Assembly (NCBI RefSeq): GCF_945859705.1
Contig: NC_079135.1
Span: 106,976,288 to 107,040,287, forward strand
Direction of reading: 5' to 3'
DNA length: 64,000 nt
From: Episyrphus balteatus
Lineage: Eukaryota; Arthropoda; Insecta; Diptera; Syrphidae
The position numbers and the translations under genes were made by a program. Positions 1 through 11,646 of the stretch are shown piece by piece; positions within the stretch are counted from its first letter, which is position 1, and every line of letters starts with the position of its first letter. The notes below the pieces were generated by a model. The model was not told the DNA's origin and did not search any database. It saw only the letters and a list, made by a program, of their open reading frames with translations.

Positions 1-345
1 TGTTTTATATTTAAATTATATAAATGCTTCACAAAAAGTTTCGTTGAAATCGAATAAGTAGTTTCGGAGATAATCGGATTTGAAAATAAAACGGTTCTAT
101 GGCAGGTACCGTTAATAATGATTTTCCAAAAAAATTTTTCCATTATAAAATAGACCTTGTATTTAAACTAACATTTGAATTCTTAAACAAAATCGTTATA
201 GCCGTTTTTGAGCAATTTCAACTTTACTAAAATTGGTATATGACAAGTACCGTTATTTTTGGTCCAAAAAAATGATTTCCAAAAACCCCTCTATAGAGTC
301 GCCAAACATTGCTACATACCAAGTTTGACATTAATCGGTTCATCC
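1..345 (-). repeat. Partial copy of dispersed repeat family X
   Basis: Read on the minus strand, this matches the middle of the X copy at 26391-27070. It shares the phrase about finding 'AACTTGGTATGTA', the 'AGAGGGGTTTTTG' block, the 'ACGGTATTT' block and the 'GGTACCTACCATAGAAACG' block, in the same order. It is cut by the window edge. No protein-coding potential is seen. Confidence 0.6.
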
Positions 346-3300
346 CTTTAAATAATGGTAAAGCAAAATATTGTAGCTGGTTGCGTTGTTTGCGTTATAA
401 CCTCCTGCTTTATTGGGCGAGGGGATTAAATATGTAGAGCTTCATCACATACCTGTTTTTGACTAACTACAGAGCTAGATATTTTTGGTGTCGAAAAATA
501 ACATTACGATGACAAAAAATATATGGAACTTGCTTTCCCAAAAACTGAGAAAATAACAAAAAAAAAAAAAAAAAAATTACATAACCTCAAAAATAATGTT
601 CGTACAGAAAAAAAATAAACATACAACTTTTTAAATAAAGAATTAGCCAGAGGGGCGGTTACCCAAATACTAGGACTTTTAACCCTGTTTTAATAGCCTT
701 CTTTCACATGCGAAAAAACCAGCCTCCATGTATTTCGTTCCAACGCCTTTTAATTTTTTTTTCGGACATTGTAAAGACTGGTACCAATACAGTGAATGAG
801 ACTTGTAAGATGAATACAAGTAATAAGTAGTTTAAGTAGTTTTAATTAGTTTTTAAGTAGTTTTAATTAGTTTTTAAGTTTTAAAAAATGATCAGAATCC
901 AAGTTTTTTTAAGAAATTATTTCTTGGAATAAATAAAACCTTGAAATACTATTTGAATTAAATTAGTTTTAAGGCCGAAAGTCATTAGTATTAAGAAGAA
1001 TGAAGAATAACTTAGAGGGCCCGTATAGGGCCAGTAAGTTAGTTCTAAGTCATTGATAAGTAGGCTAGTTTTTATGAATTTTTGTCTAGCTTTAAGATAG
1101 TTTTAAGTTGAAGAATAATAAAAATGAATAAAAAAAAAAAAAAAATTGTGAATATCTCGCTAAATTTTTAATATTAAAATGTGCTTATCTCAGGCCATGA
1201 CTGGTTTTACTATTTTTTGTTTAAAAAGATTGGAACCATTTTAATGTTAGCCTTCCATTTACTTGTCCAATAGACATTTGATATTTAAGAAATATTTATC
1301 TCAGTCAATTAAAAAGCTAAATAGTGTTTAAAAAGATTTTTCATAAATATTAGGCTGAAAATTGATCAAAATAAAAAATTGTTTTCATTGTTATAACTAT
1401 TGAAAAATAAAAATTTTTATTGCATCAAAAATGTCCGAGTTCACCGAAGACCCCTGCGTACTGCGCCACATCAATCTGAAATAAATTTTATTTTTTCTTA
1501 ATTATGACTTTAGGTTTTATAGGTACAAGGACTTCTTAGAACTTTGTGTAAGAATATTAAAGAATAAAGGTATTTTTAGATCCATGACAAAAACATAGCT
1601 CCATATCCATCCTTCTAACCAACGACCTCAATCATAATCCTTTCAATAAAAACTCCCTTTGAAAATTCTGTATTTTTTGTTAACTTTTTTGACAAAAAAT
1701 GACAATATCAACTAAGTATGACAGCATTCCCTGATCCATATTATAATTTTCGTCCTTCCCAAAACATAATTGGCTTAAATTTTAACGAACCTTCCCCATA
1801 GGCAACATCTTGAGTTTATGATCCCTTTGTACCTTACAATCTGTGTTGTATACCTCTATATAAACATAACCACAAAAACCACTTAACATCCATTTAATCA
1901 AGCAAACTTAGTAACTCTTGTAAAATCACCCTTTAGGTAAACAAAAGAGAAGAAAAACAAAAAAAAGAAAAAGAAATTACAAACAAAAAGATAATAAGTG
2001 TAATACAAACGCTCATTAACGAAAGCGGTTCCTTCCTATTTATATAAACCCAAACCAATTCCAATCTATACTGTATATATACGTAAACTATAGACCGATA
2101 GAGTGTTCCATTTACCGCACAACCCAATTGTCATTATCCGAACTCATCAACAACCAATTAAATCCTGAAAGTCTAGTCGAAGGATTTCTTTCCACAACCG
2201 AACCAAACCAAACACACAATGGTACAACCTCTCTCACTCTCCTATAGCGACACTATAAGGGTTGGTTGACATCAGACCAGGGCATAGAGCGTAGCCTTCA
2301 AATAACCAAGAATACCACCTAATTGTTCCAGAGCCAAGTCGAAGTCTTAATTACCAGTCATTTTGTAAGTGAAGGCGAAAAACCAACCAACCTCCTTCAC
2401 TCACCACAGTCCACATACATTATAATCTATACGACTTATGGTCTCTTGAGTTCCTGGGGTGGACACAGTATGCTTGTTGAAAAGAAACAGGTGCCCTATA
2501 TTGTCCTATAACACTCTTGATAACCTGGTTGAAAGAATTTTCGACCAATAACCCCTCTCCCCCCAAACAAAGCTCTCCAAAATTTCCCAAATATTCAGTT
2601 ACACTTGGAAAAATTTGTGATTATGATTCAAATTGTGAAAGTAACAACCTCCCTAATCGAGTCTCGCACTCAAGTCCTTAAAACCAACAACAAAATTAAT
2701 ACAAAAAAAAAACCGTCCTTTTGGCCAAGAAAATAGTTTTCTGTGGTAATTTGCATTCCATTCGGATAGTACTTCGGTACTTCGCGATCTTTTTTTTTGT
2801 GTTCTATTCATTCAGAGACTTCATTGAGTTCGAAAGGAATTGCGTTTAGCATTTCAAAAGAAGACAAACGGTTTTGAAAATACCCTTCGTCCCGTAAAGA
2901 AAAGAAAAAGGGTTTGGACATTTTTTTTTGTTGTTTGATGATGTTGTTGTTGTCGTGGGTTACAACAACAAGAAAACGAAAAGTTTTATATGTCTGGTTT
3001 TGTTGTAAGAATTTTTTCGGAAAATTAATTTTTAATTAAACAATTTTCCAACCCGTCACAAGTCTTGTGTAGTTGGGTAATGGGTAAAGTGGGTAAAAGG
3101 AAAACCCATCCACGCCTAAAGATTAAAGGAGATTTTTCTTTTACAAATTAACCCGTTTTTTTTTTTGTTGGCGTTCCAGAGGGAGTTTGGTTGAATGGGA
3201 CGAGTCTCGGAGTTTTTGGGGGTGAGACAAGAACGTTTTTGAATTTTAATTTGTTTTGTGTTTTTTTTTCTGCGACTTTTGTGTGAAAAAAAAAAAATTA

Positions 3301-4447
3301 AATTTGTTCTGGTTAAGCCTTTAACACTTTTGACATTTACTCGCGGTCCTCTTTTATTTTTTTTTTTGTGTAGATTTTATTTTTTCGCGTAGGCTGGTTG
3401 TGTTAAGCAGTATTAGGCAAAGGCTGGCTTGGCTCTAGTGTTTTCATAGAGATCGCTGTTATATCCACTTGACTTAAGTGAGTGAATAATTTCGAAATAG
3501 AATTCTCTGTTGTATAGAAATTTGAATTTAATTCGAATAAATTTATGGAACTCTATTCTCGTTGTGCTAAATATTATAAAGCCAGTTAGAAAAGGTATAT
3601 GGGGATTTATTAACTTGTTCCGTCCGGTTTAAAATGACCTTTTTTATGACTATTAAATCTGATTGTAAGGAGTTCGTTTATGTTTTTCATTTGCATAGAA
3701 ATTTGTTTTTTTTTTGTTGTCGTCTCTTTCAGTATCCTTTTTTGGAGTTAAGAAAATATTTGCTTATGTATGAAATGTCATAGATATTTTGCTGTTTAGT
3801 AGTCTTATCAGATACTTGTTTTCAGAAAAAAAAAATAATAATCTTTAAAGCCATAAACTGTGATTTCTATTGATGTCGATGGTACAAATTTTTTTTTTAA
3901 CTTTTTGACCTCGCAAGCTCCACCAAGGCACTTTTGAATTAATGGTTGAGTCATTGGTTCCAGGGCCCAACTACATGGTGAACAGCTTATATCAGCCATA
4001 TTTTATGGTAACTCAGTACTAAACTCAGTAAAATTTTGCTCAGGGAACAACAACAAATGACTACTAAGGATAAGCAAAAGTTTTAAATTTTGTTTTCTAA
4101 ACTTATAAATATTTGACTCTACATCAATAAAGTATTATTAGGGTGGTTTTATTCACTCGAAGTTGAAAACAACTCGAGGATTTTTATTTTCGACTTGATA
4201 ATTCGTTTTTATTCACTCAAAGTTGACGTTTTTGACTTTCGATTTTCAAATCTAGAGTTTTTCAACTTTATGTCATTTTCGATTGGTTTCACTCATTCTA
4301 AAATCCAATGAAACATATGTCGTTTTCGATTGGTTTCACTTAAGAATTGACTCATTCTGAAATCGAATGGAACAGGTCAAATCGCTTCCACTCAATTCTG
4401 TTTTTTTTTGTGTTTGTGTGTTTTTCTGTGAAATTTCAAATGACAAA
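346..4447. other. AT-rich non-coding DNA
   Basis: No open frame here looks like a real gene. There are many homopolymer runs, and a short direct repeat of 'AAGTAGTTTTAATTAGTTTTT' type at about 828-884. From about 2100 to 3500 the base composition is more mixed, with pyrimidine-rich and CA-rich stretches. That fits unique host intron or intergenic sequence. At about 4140-4260 there are repeated 'TTTTATTCACTC' and 'AAGTTGA' phrases, which recur inverted near 8330-8430. Confidence 0.5.
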
Positions 4448-6274
4448 TCGCGACCTTATAACAAGAAGGTTCTATCTGCACTCTTATCACTTTAGAGAAA
4501 ACGAAGATTTAATATTTCATCATGTATAACTTTTATACCAAAACTTGATTCTAAACATGTTCCTCAATTTGTAGATTATATTGTTTCACAGATTTCGTTG
4601 CTTTCAATAATTTATAACTAAAAAAATCGATAGAACTTTGCTCAACGATAAGGTAAATAAACGTAGGACAAGAAGGTTCTAATTACCAGATAGAACTTTA
4701 TGTCACGGTAAGGAATTTAGTTTTTCAGATAGAACCATGTTTCTTTTTTGTAAAAGTAAAAAGTGCATGGATTAAGATACAAAAAAAAAAATAATTCAGT
4801 AAGAAAAATGCTTTTGTTTCGTTCTTTTGAATCTTTATTTATAATAATTATAAAAGAAAAAAACAGAATGTATGAAGTTTCATGTACATAAGTAAAAAAT
4901 TCACAGCATTTTTTAACAATCTATATTGAATTCACAGCATTAATTTCATATTCACAATGAAATTTACAATGTAAAAGACAATTCTTGTTTGATTTTATTT
5001 CTTTTGTGGGTACTACTTTTCCTGAAGATGTTTTTTCTGTCTAACGTTCCTCTTCTAGGTTGTTTCCTTGTAACCGTTTACGTTTTTTTTTTTTAATGTC
5101 TGTGTGAACCTTTGAATCATTCAACATCTCATCCTGATCTGCCCCTACCTGACTTTTGTTTGTTTCAGAATTACCTTGCTGTGGTGGTGGATCATTTGCA
5201 TTCAGATTTAACATCAACTTCAGGACCCAAAATGACGATTTCTTCAATAACCACTGACATATTATCTAAATCAATAATATCGCCTTCTTTCATAGTTAGG
5301 ATCTCTAAATTCATTATCTTGAAGATGCGAATATTATAGCAAGTGTTTTTGGTCTTACAAGGTTTACTTTGCTTACGGCCATATTTAGTTTGGATTAAAG
5401 TTTATTTTAAATCCATTAAATCTGAATTTCATTAATCCATGGATTTAATTTTTTGTTCATATTGTTCACTCAAAAAAACAAAAAAATATGTGATTATTCA
5501 ATAAATTTTGTGTAATTTGCATTTATTTTTATTTTCCTTCACAAAATACTTAACAAAACAACTGAATACTGTGAAAATTAATTTTAAATCTGGATTTATA
5601 AAGTTAAACAGACCTCCAGAGAGCAGTTTAAATTTGTTTGGATTTACCGAGATTGGATTTAAGATTGGATTTAAGTAGTGAATATTATGGATTCGGATTT
5701 ATTTTTGACATTTGAGATTTCTTTACATCCAGATGTATTTTTAAACTAGTGAATAATATGGCCGTTGCAGATAAATAATAATTAATAAGAGTTCGAAAAA
5801 ACAATAGGTATTTATCACTTTACACAAGATAAATTATTATTATCAATCTTACACAATGAATTTTTACACCAATTACGATAAAATTAGACGGTAAACAAAC
5901 TCATGGAATTCAAATATAACAGCAATTCCAATTATTACTAGGTTCTAATAATGGTATGTTTAAATAGTAATTTACAGCAATAAGGTTCTATCTGCAACGT
6001 AAAATTCAACAAGGTTCTATCTACTAAATATTTTTTGGTTTTTAAGGCAAAAGGTTCTATCTGGCTATTAGAACTTTGTGAACTTAAATTCATATTCAGT
6101 GTTTGTAGATAGAACTTTTTTTGCTTATATTTCATGAGTTATTTCATCAACGAAAAGAGATAGCCAAATTCGGATGGCGGCCATCGAAAGAGCGTAGCCT
6201 TTTTAGTGTAATGCAATATATAACTTAATTTTGGAAAAAATGTCAGTTAGAACCTTGTTGTCCTAAGGTCGCGA
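4448..6274. repeat. Foldback-like region with 'AGGTTCTATCTG' cluster
   Basis: The ends are inverted copies of one another: 'TCGCGACCTTA' followed by 'ACAAGAAGGTTCTATCTG' at 4448-4478, and the reverse complement at about 6244-6274. Between them the phrase 'AAGGTTCTATCTG' and its inverse occur at least eight times (about 4469, 4672, 4697, 4733, 5983, 6010, 6050 and 6107). A small MITE sits in the middle. The arms are imperfect, so this is an old element. Confidence 0.45.
5375..5765. mobile_element. MITE with 11-bp inverted termini
   Basis: Perfect inverted ends ACGGCCATATT (5375-5385) and AATATGGCCGT (5755-5765) bound 391 bp of AT-rich DNA. Inside are several 'TGGATTTAA' phrases in both orientations. 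No clear target duplication can be read, so the superfamily is not assigned. Confidence 0.5.
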
Positions 6275-7304
6275 AATATTATTTTTCTTTCAAACGAAAT
6301 CTTTTAAATTGTTCAAAAATGGTAATGTTCAAGAAATTAATGGGGAAGTTGGTTTCCAAAATATTTTAAGTAAGTTTGAAGATTAATAAATAAAAAATTA
6401 GGAAAACAATAATTTATTTCAAAAAATAAACATTGATTGAGTGATTAATTTTAAATATTTATATGTATATTAGTGCTTCTTGAGTGAATTCCGATTTTAA
6501 ATCGAGAAGAGAATTTCCCTTTTGAGAAGCGTTTTGGCTGTCATTTTTATGCCAATAAAACAGTTTCAGAAGACTTCTAAATGCTTCCGGACGCTTCTGG
6601 ACGTCCAATCTGTATTGGTAAATAATCAAATAAATTTTTTTTACTTTTCTACTAGAAAATTTGGTTTGACGTTTAATTATTTAAATATTAGTGACTTAGA
6701 GTGAATTCTGTTTTGAAATCAAGAAGAGAATTTTTATTCTGAGAAGCGTTCTTTCTGGCATGTTCGTGTGAATAAAAAACATTCAGAAGGCTTCTCAATG
6801 ATTCCAGACGCTTCCGGAGAGCAAATCGAAAACGACATTAGATTTTCTCAACTTCGGAAATATTCAGAAGTTTGCTTGGCAAACTTGAGATTTTCTTTCG
6901 AAATGTCATTTTTTCTTTGTATTTTTTTTTTTTTTCAAAAGTTTGTTTTCCTCAAAAATCCAAAAAATAAGAAAAAATTAAACTTCATTCTTCTATTTCT
7001 AGATGGAAAATCAAAACGAAATTCTGTGATGAAAAAACCACAAAAAATGTGCATTGTTTGTGCTCATATTTGTTTATTATAGGGAAAACTAATTAAAAAA
7101 AAGAAGAAAATTGCATATTACAAATTTTTGGATTTTGCATTTTTGTTGAAAAAATTAAAAAAAAAGTGTGACAAAATTAGTTTTTTTTTTTGGGTGCTAT
7201 AGTTTTTGTGAAGAACTTCTGTTGCTTTTTTCTTTAAACATATTTTTGTCTAATGCAATTGGTCGCTGAAATGTTAAACATTTTAAATTCATTCTGGGTT
7301 ATAA
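6275..7304. other. AT-rich DNA with a direct duplication
   Basis: Two diverged direct copies of about 120 bp lie at 6482-6605 and 6700-6823, about 218 bp apart. Both begin AGTGAATTC, contain AAGAGAATTT and GAGAAGCGTT, and end in CAGACGCTTCCGG-like sequence. The remainder is homopolymer-rich, with nothing coding. Confidence 0.5.
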
Positions 7305-8146
7305 TTCACTGGTCAACAAGGTTTTTGCCACAAGAACCAATATATACTTTTCAAGAGGTTTTTTGGCTTCCGTTTTTGAAATATTACCGTTAGAAAATGC
7401 CGAAAAACGTAATTTTGGCTGTTTTCGAAGTTATGTTTTTATGTGGGGTAATTCCTTATGAAAAAATTGTAACGGTGCCGATATCTCTTTTACTGCCCGA
7501 GATATTTAAAATTTAAGGATTGGTCTTTGACTCAGAAACAGCACTGAGCAACCAAATTAAACTTTTTTTGCCACAAGAACCAAAATATACTTTTCTAAAG
7601 GTTTTTGCTGAACTTGAATCCGCAATCAGAAAACTTCTAGTGGCCTCCGTTCTTGAAATATTACCGTTATAAAATTCCAAAAAAAGGTATTTTTTTTATA
7701 ACAGTTATATTTCAAGAACGGAAACTTATAGAATTTTTCTGATTACGGATTCGAGTTAAGCATCCCCAAAAACCTCTAGAAAAGTATATTTTGTTTCTTG
7801 TGGCAAAAATTTTATGACCAGGGACTTAAACTTTAGATTAAATTTAGTTTCTCTGTGGCTTACTAACTGAAACTTAAGTTATCTCGAGCAATTAAAGAGA
7901 TATCGGGAAAATTTAAACAGTTTTTTTAAAAGAAGAATATCTGTTCTTATAATCAGCGGTACAAATTTGTTTATAATGAATTACCCCACATAAAAACCGA
8001 AGCATTTTATAACGGTAATATCTCAAAAACGAAGGCAATCAAATTTTTCTGACTTCAGATTCTAATTCAGCCCATCAAAAACCTCTACAAAAAGTACATC
8101 TTGGTTCTTGTGGCAAAAAAAAAGTTTAATTTTGTTGACCAGTGAA
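7305..8146. repeat. Foldback element with a second palindrome inside
   Basis: The terminal inverted repeats TTCACTGGTCAACAA (7305-7319) and TTGTTGACCAGTGAA (8132-8146) open long, diverged arms. The arms carry TTGCCACAAGAACCAA, ATATTACCGTTAGAAAATGC and ATGTGGGGTAATTC on the left and their inverses on the right. A second, tighter palindrome of the same family lies inside at about 7569-7807. Related fragments occur at 40920-41100 and 43430-43770. Confidence 0.65.
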
Positions 8147-9753
8147 ATAACAAAAAAGTACAAAACTTGAGAATTTTTGATTTCAATGACACACAAGCTT
8201 TTAAATAACTTTTCGTAACTGACAGTATTTTTTTATGTTCACAAAAATATCCCAAGGATATTTTTCAATCTGAGAGTTAATCAACCTTCGATTTTAAAAT
8301 AAGGAGTTAAAAAGAAATAAGTGAATTAAACAAGTTTTCAACTTGAGCTTCAACTGTCTATTCGAAGACAACTCCAAAGTTAGCCAACTTTAAAGTTTTC
8401 TTCAATTTGACAAATAGTGAATAAAATGGCTTTTAGAGTATCAATTCAATCCAAATTTGCTATAGTTTTCAAATATCAAAACGAGTCAGTCAACAGTCCT
8501 TATTTGTACAAGTTTTTCAATATGTGCTATTCGTTTCTTTCTTAACACATTTTACATAAGTTTTGATCCTTTTTGCTACAGAAACAGACATAAACAAAAG
8601 TAGTATTATAGTTGTCTGTAAAAACAAAGACAATTGTCCTAGTTATCTTCGATGTCAGACGACCGCACTGTATATTGTGAAGGTATACACATATCCTTCC
8701 TTATAAAACGGAAGACTTTCCCAGACAGAGAGACACTCCATTAAATGCTTGTTGTACCATCAGGACAACCACTCGAGACAGCATACAAAAAACCCGACCC
8801 GGTAGAAAAAAGGATATAATAGAGAGTACTTACGCATCATGAAAAATATTAAACTAGCTTAAAGGAATTGCAGTATACTATACCTACAACACCCAGCAGA
8901 CAGACAAACACAGCATAGAGAGGAGACAAAACTATCCAAAAAGGTTTTTTTATTTTTTTTCCATTTCTTTTCAAAGAGATGTATCACCTTCTACATTCCT
9001 ATTTCCGTAACCTCATCGTGTGCTCACCTTTCTCTAACCCCTTCGCCATCACCAGCTACAGCTCCACAGCAGAATGATACATTTCCTATCGTGTATCATT
9101 TAAGAAATGTGTCTGTCCTCTCATTTTTAGTCGTATATCGTCTGCCTCCATCCATCTTTGTTGTTATTCATCACGCGTAAAAGTCTTATAACACAGGTTC
9201 TTCTTGTCAGAGGAGGCAGAGACTATAGAAAAGGTAGGTTAGGTAGATTCAAACACCTCTCTCTTCAAGTTCTTAACCCATCTTTTGTGCGGATATGAGG
9301 ATGAATCTGCATCAAGTGAAATCCTTGTTTTCTTTTTTTTTTTTTATTAAAGCCCTTTTCCAAAGTGTATTATGAATTGAATTTCGTTTGGCTCGGGAAA
9401 TCTAACTTAATTTTCAGTCCATAATGATGTTAGGCTGAATGAATAAGCGATGTTAAGGTGCCTCAAAAAACCCTACCTATGTGGCTTGGCTAGGACTATG
9501 AAGCGGGTTTGGGTGTCGAAGGAAGGAACAACTCAAGTTGTTCGTTTTGTGCAACCACACACAACGTTGGAGCATTTGTGCGTGTGATGGAAGGATTATT
9601 AATTTTCATAATGAGTAAGAAGATAAAGTACCAGCGATATACTTCTTGAGGAAAATGCATCGACTTTGTTATTATATAGAAAAGTGTGTATAGAGTGTTG
9701 TAGTAGGTATCGAAGAGAGAGAGAGAGAAAGAATGAATCTACTTCCTTGTGCA
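8147..9753. other. Host-like non-coding DNA flanking the retrotransposon
   Basis: Composition is more balanced than in the repeats, with CA- and TC-rich patches, and no gene is recognisable. A (GA)n microsatellite at 9714-9728 lies just before the retrotransposon. The last four bases, TGCA (9750-9753), are the left copy of its target-site duplication. Confidence 0.5.
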
Positions 9754-10064
9754 AGTGAACACGATCTCCTAGGTCGTCACCGGACGCGACGATCGCACAT
9801 GTCGTCGGTCGTCGTCATCACGTCGTAAATATCATCGTCGACACATAGCATGATATGCTGACACGACGACTTCTATAAACGAAGTCGTTCACACCGTCGT
9901 CAGCTACAAGCAACAGGTAGGCAATGAAATATCTTGCACACGCTGCAAAATATTATCATTGCAATAGCAGGGTAGAATAGCATTAAGTTAGAATGTAAGT
10001 CTTTAGTCTTTAAAGAGATTCGAATAAAATATCATATACCAAATACAAACGTATTATTATTACT
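9754..10064 (+). repeat. 5' LTR of the errantivirus
   Basis: It begins AGTGAACACG and ends ATTATTACT, so the extreme ends are AGT/ACT inverted. The first ~150 bp (U3) are rich in CGTC/GACG, in sharp contrast with the AT-rich surroundings. They contain two small hairpins: AGCAT-GAT-ATGCT at 9847-9859, and ACGACTTC (9866-9873) with GAAGTCGT (9881-9888). AATAAA at 10023-10028 is the likely poly(A) signal. This LTR should carry the promoter, but I see no strong TATA box. TCAGC near 9900 could be an initiator, which is a guess. Confidence 0.96.
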
Positions 10065-10074
10065 GGCGCCCAAC
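10064..10074 (+). other. Primer binding site, tRNA-Lys
   Basis: TGGCGCCCAAC matches 11 bases complementary to the 3' end, with CCA, of the insect tRNA-Lys that ends in GTTGGGCG. Its first T coincides with the last base of the LTR if the LTR ends in ACT, as the target duplication requires. Confidence 0.9.
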
Positions 10075-10178
10075 TTATAAAGAAGCTGAACCCACCAAGA
10101 AGCTGAACCAAGATTATTTGGAAATAATTAAATATTTTATTGAAGCTGCATCATATTTTATTAAATAAATTCGGAAAT

Positions 10179-10184
10179 GTAAGA
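10179..10184 (+). promoter_or_regulatory. Candidate splice donor in the leader
   Basis: GTAAGA is a good 5' splice site in the untranslated leader before gag. A second candidate, GTAAGC, is at 10252-10257. Errantiviruses make Env from a spliced RNA whose donor lies near the 5' end. Which site is used cannot be decided from sequence alone. Confidence 0.35.
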
Positions 10185-10275
10185 AAAAATTATTATTTTA
10201 TCAAATTAAGTATTACATCATCAAATTAATTTATTATCTTAACATAACAGTGTAAGCAAGTGTTATTTTGTGCTT

Positions 10276-10299
10276 ATGAAATTTCATGGGAGATTCTAG
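10276..10299 (+). CDS. Short upstream ORF overlapping the gag start
   Basis: An ATG ten bases before the gag ATG opens a seven-codon frame that stops at 10297-10299, after overlapping the gag start in another frame. Ribosomes starting here would have to rescan or reinitiate to make Gag. It may reduce Gag synthesis or be harmless. The gag ATG itself has a T at -3, so neither context is strong. Confidence 0.35.
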   Translation: MKFHGRF

Positions 10300-11635
10300 T
10301 AAAAGCTTAGATGAAGCTTTAGAAAGACTAGGATATTTAAGAATTAGTGGTCATATAGTAACTAAAGAACAGAAAGAAGCAATGAACGCGGCAGAATTAA
10401 AAATTGTGATTGAGGCTGCCGTTCGTGGTGCTTTAACTACACAAAAGGAGGAGTTCGAAAAAAAACTTAATGAAACTATTGAGTTTTTAAGTGTTAGTAA
10501 TAATAGTGAAAATAAAATAGAAGTTTTTAAGGATATTGAAATTAGAGAGGGTGTTAAATGTGAGGAAACCCTAGACATAGTCAAATCGTTGCCCGAATTC
10601 GAGGGAAAACAGGGCACTTATGTTTCTTGGCGTCAAGCCGTACACGCCGCCTATAAAGTATTTGAGAAATACGATGGTAGTTCCAGGCACTATCAAGCGG
10701 TTGGGATAATTAGAAACAAAATAAGAGGTCCGGCCGATGCCGCTCTAGCTTCATTCAATACAGTTTTAAATTTTAAAGCTATTATAGCTAGGCTAGATTT
10801 TACGTACGCCGATGTTCGTCCGATTTATTTAATTGAGCAAGAACTCAGTACATTGCGGCAAGGGAACTTTACCGTTCTAGAATATTATGACGAGATTGAA
10901 AAAAAGCTTACCCTCCTTACAAACAAAACTAATATGTCATATGACAGTGCATTAGCCACTGCTTTCAACGAAAAATATAGATCTGACGCTCTGCGAGTGT
11001 TTATATCAGGTTTGAGGAAACCATTGAGTGACGTTTTATTTTCGGCTCGTCCAACTGACTTGCCCAAAGCACTAGCATTGGCTCAAGAAATAGAGTCGAA
11101 CAACGAAAGGTACTTATTTGCAACAAATTTTGCACGTAATTTTGAAGAAAAACGCTCACAGAATAAATATCAAAATAAAAATTACTACGGTAATAACTTT
11201 GACAATCAGGCTAATAACTCTAAAAAGAATCCTTATTTCAGTCAAGATAGATCGAAGAACAGTCAATTTCTTTCAAATAATAATAATAATAATCATCAAT
11301 ATAAAATTAGTAATGAGCCTGTTGAGGAAATGGATGTTGACCCAACATCTTCGCGATTTAGACAGCCTACAAGCTTTGAACAAAACAAAAGTGGTATCAA
11401 TTCATACAACAAAAGCCAAGTGTTCAAAAGACCAAATAGTGTTCAGAGACAATCTGGACAAAGACGTCAGAGGTTAAATCACATCTGGCAGGATAATCCT
11501 TCTCAGAGGGAAGAGTTTGACTATCAGTCCTTGGCAGAATCACAATCAAATGAATTTGAAAGTGAAATACCAAATTCTGACTACGTCCATTTTTTAGGGG
11601 AAGATCCCTCCTTCCATTCATCCAGCGAAAAGTAG
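10286..11635 (+). CDS. gag: Errantivirus Gag polyprotein
   Basis: This 449-residue structural protein should assemble the retrotransposon particle in the cytoplasm and package its RNA. Residues ~95-270 are the capsid-like part: the segment starts near SLPEFEG, includes SWRQAVHAAY, and continues with alternating helices through RPTDLPKALALAQEIE. From ~290 on the protein is rich in Asn, Gln, Lys and Arg, with a run of Asn near 331-337, and there is no CCHC zinc knuckle. RNA binding is therefore probably through basic residues, as in other errantiviruses. The first ATG in frame is used. The frame ends in TAG at 11633-11635, inside the stem of the frameshift signal, and overlaps the pol frame, which is open from 11581. 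No breaks are seen. Confidence 0.93.
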   Translation: MGDSSKSLDEALERLGYLRISGHIVTKEQKEAMNAAELKIVIEAAVRGALTTQKEEFEKKLNETIEFLSVSNNSENKIEVFKDIEIREGVKCEETLDIVKSLPEFEGKQGTYVSWRQAVHAAYKVFEKYDGSSRHYQAVGIIRNKIRGPADAALASFNTVLNFKAIIARLDFTYADVRPIYLIEQELSTLRQGNFTVLEYYDEIEKKLTLLTNKTNMSYDSALATAFNEKYRSDALRVFISGLRKPLSDVLFSARPTDLPKALALAQEIESNNERYLFATNFARNFEEKRSQNKYQNKNYYGNNFDNQANNSKKNPYFSQDRSKNSQFLSNNNNNNHQYKISNEPVEEMDVDPTSSRFRQPTSFEQNKSGINSYNKSQVFKRPNSVQRQSGQRRQRLNHIWQDNPSQREEFDYQSLAESQSNEFESEIPNSDYVHFLGEDPSFHSSSEK

Positions 11636-11642
11636 GAGGGAT
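11590..11642 (+). promoter_or_regulatory. -1 ribosomal frameshift signal, gag to pol
   Basis: The heptamer T TTT TTA (11590-11596) lies in the gag reading frame and fits the X XXY YYZ slippery rule. After a 7-base spacer comes a perfect 9-bp stem, ATCCCTCCT (11604-11612) with AGGAGGGAT (11634-11642), enclosing a 21-base loop. Slipping by -1 moves ribosomes from the gag frame into the pol frame, which is open from 11581 on. Heptamer and spacing are like those of well-known retroviral signals. The gag stop codon lies at the stem's 3' side. Confidence 0.9.
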
Positions 11643-11646
11643 ATTA

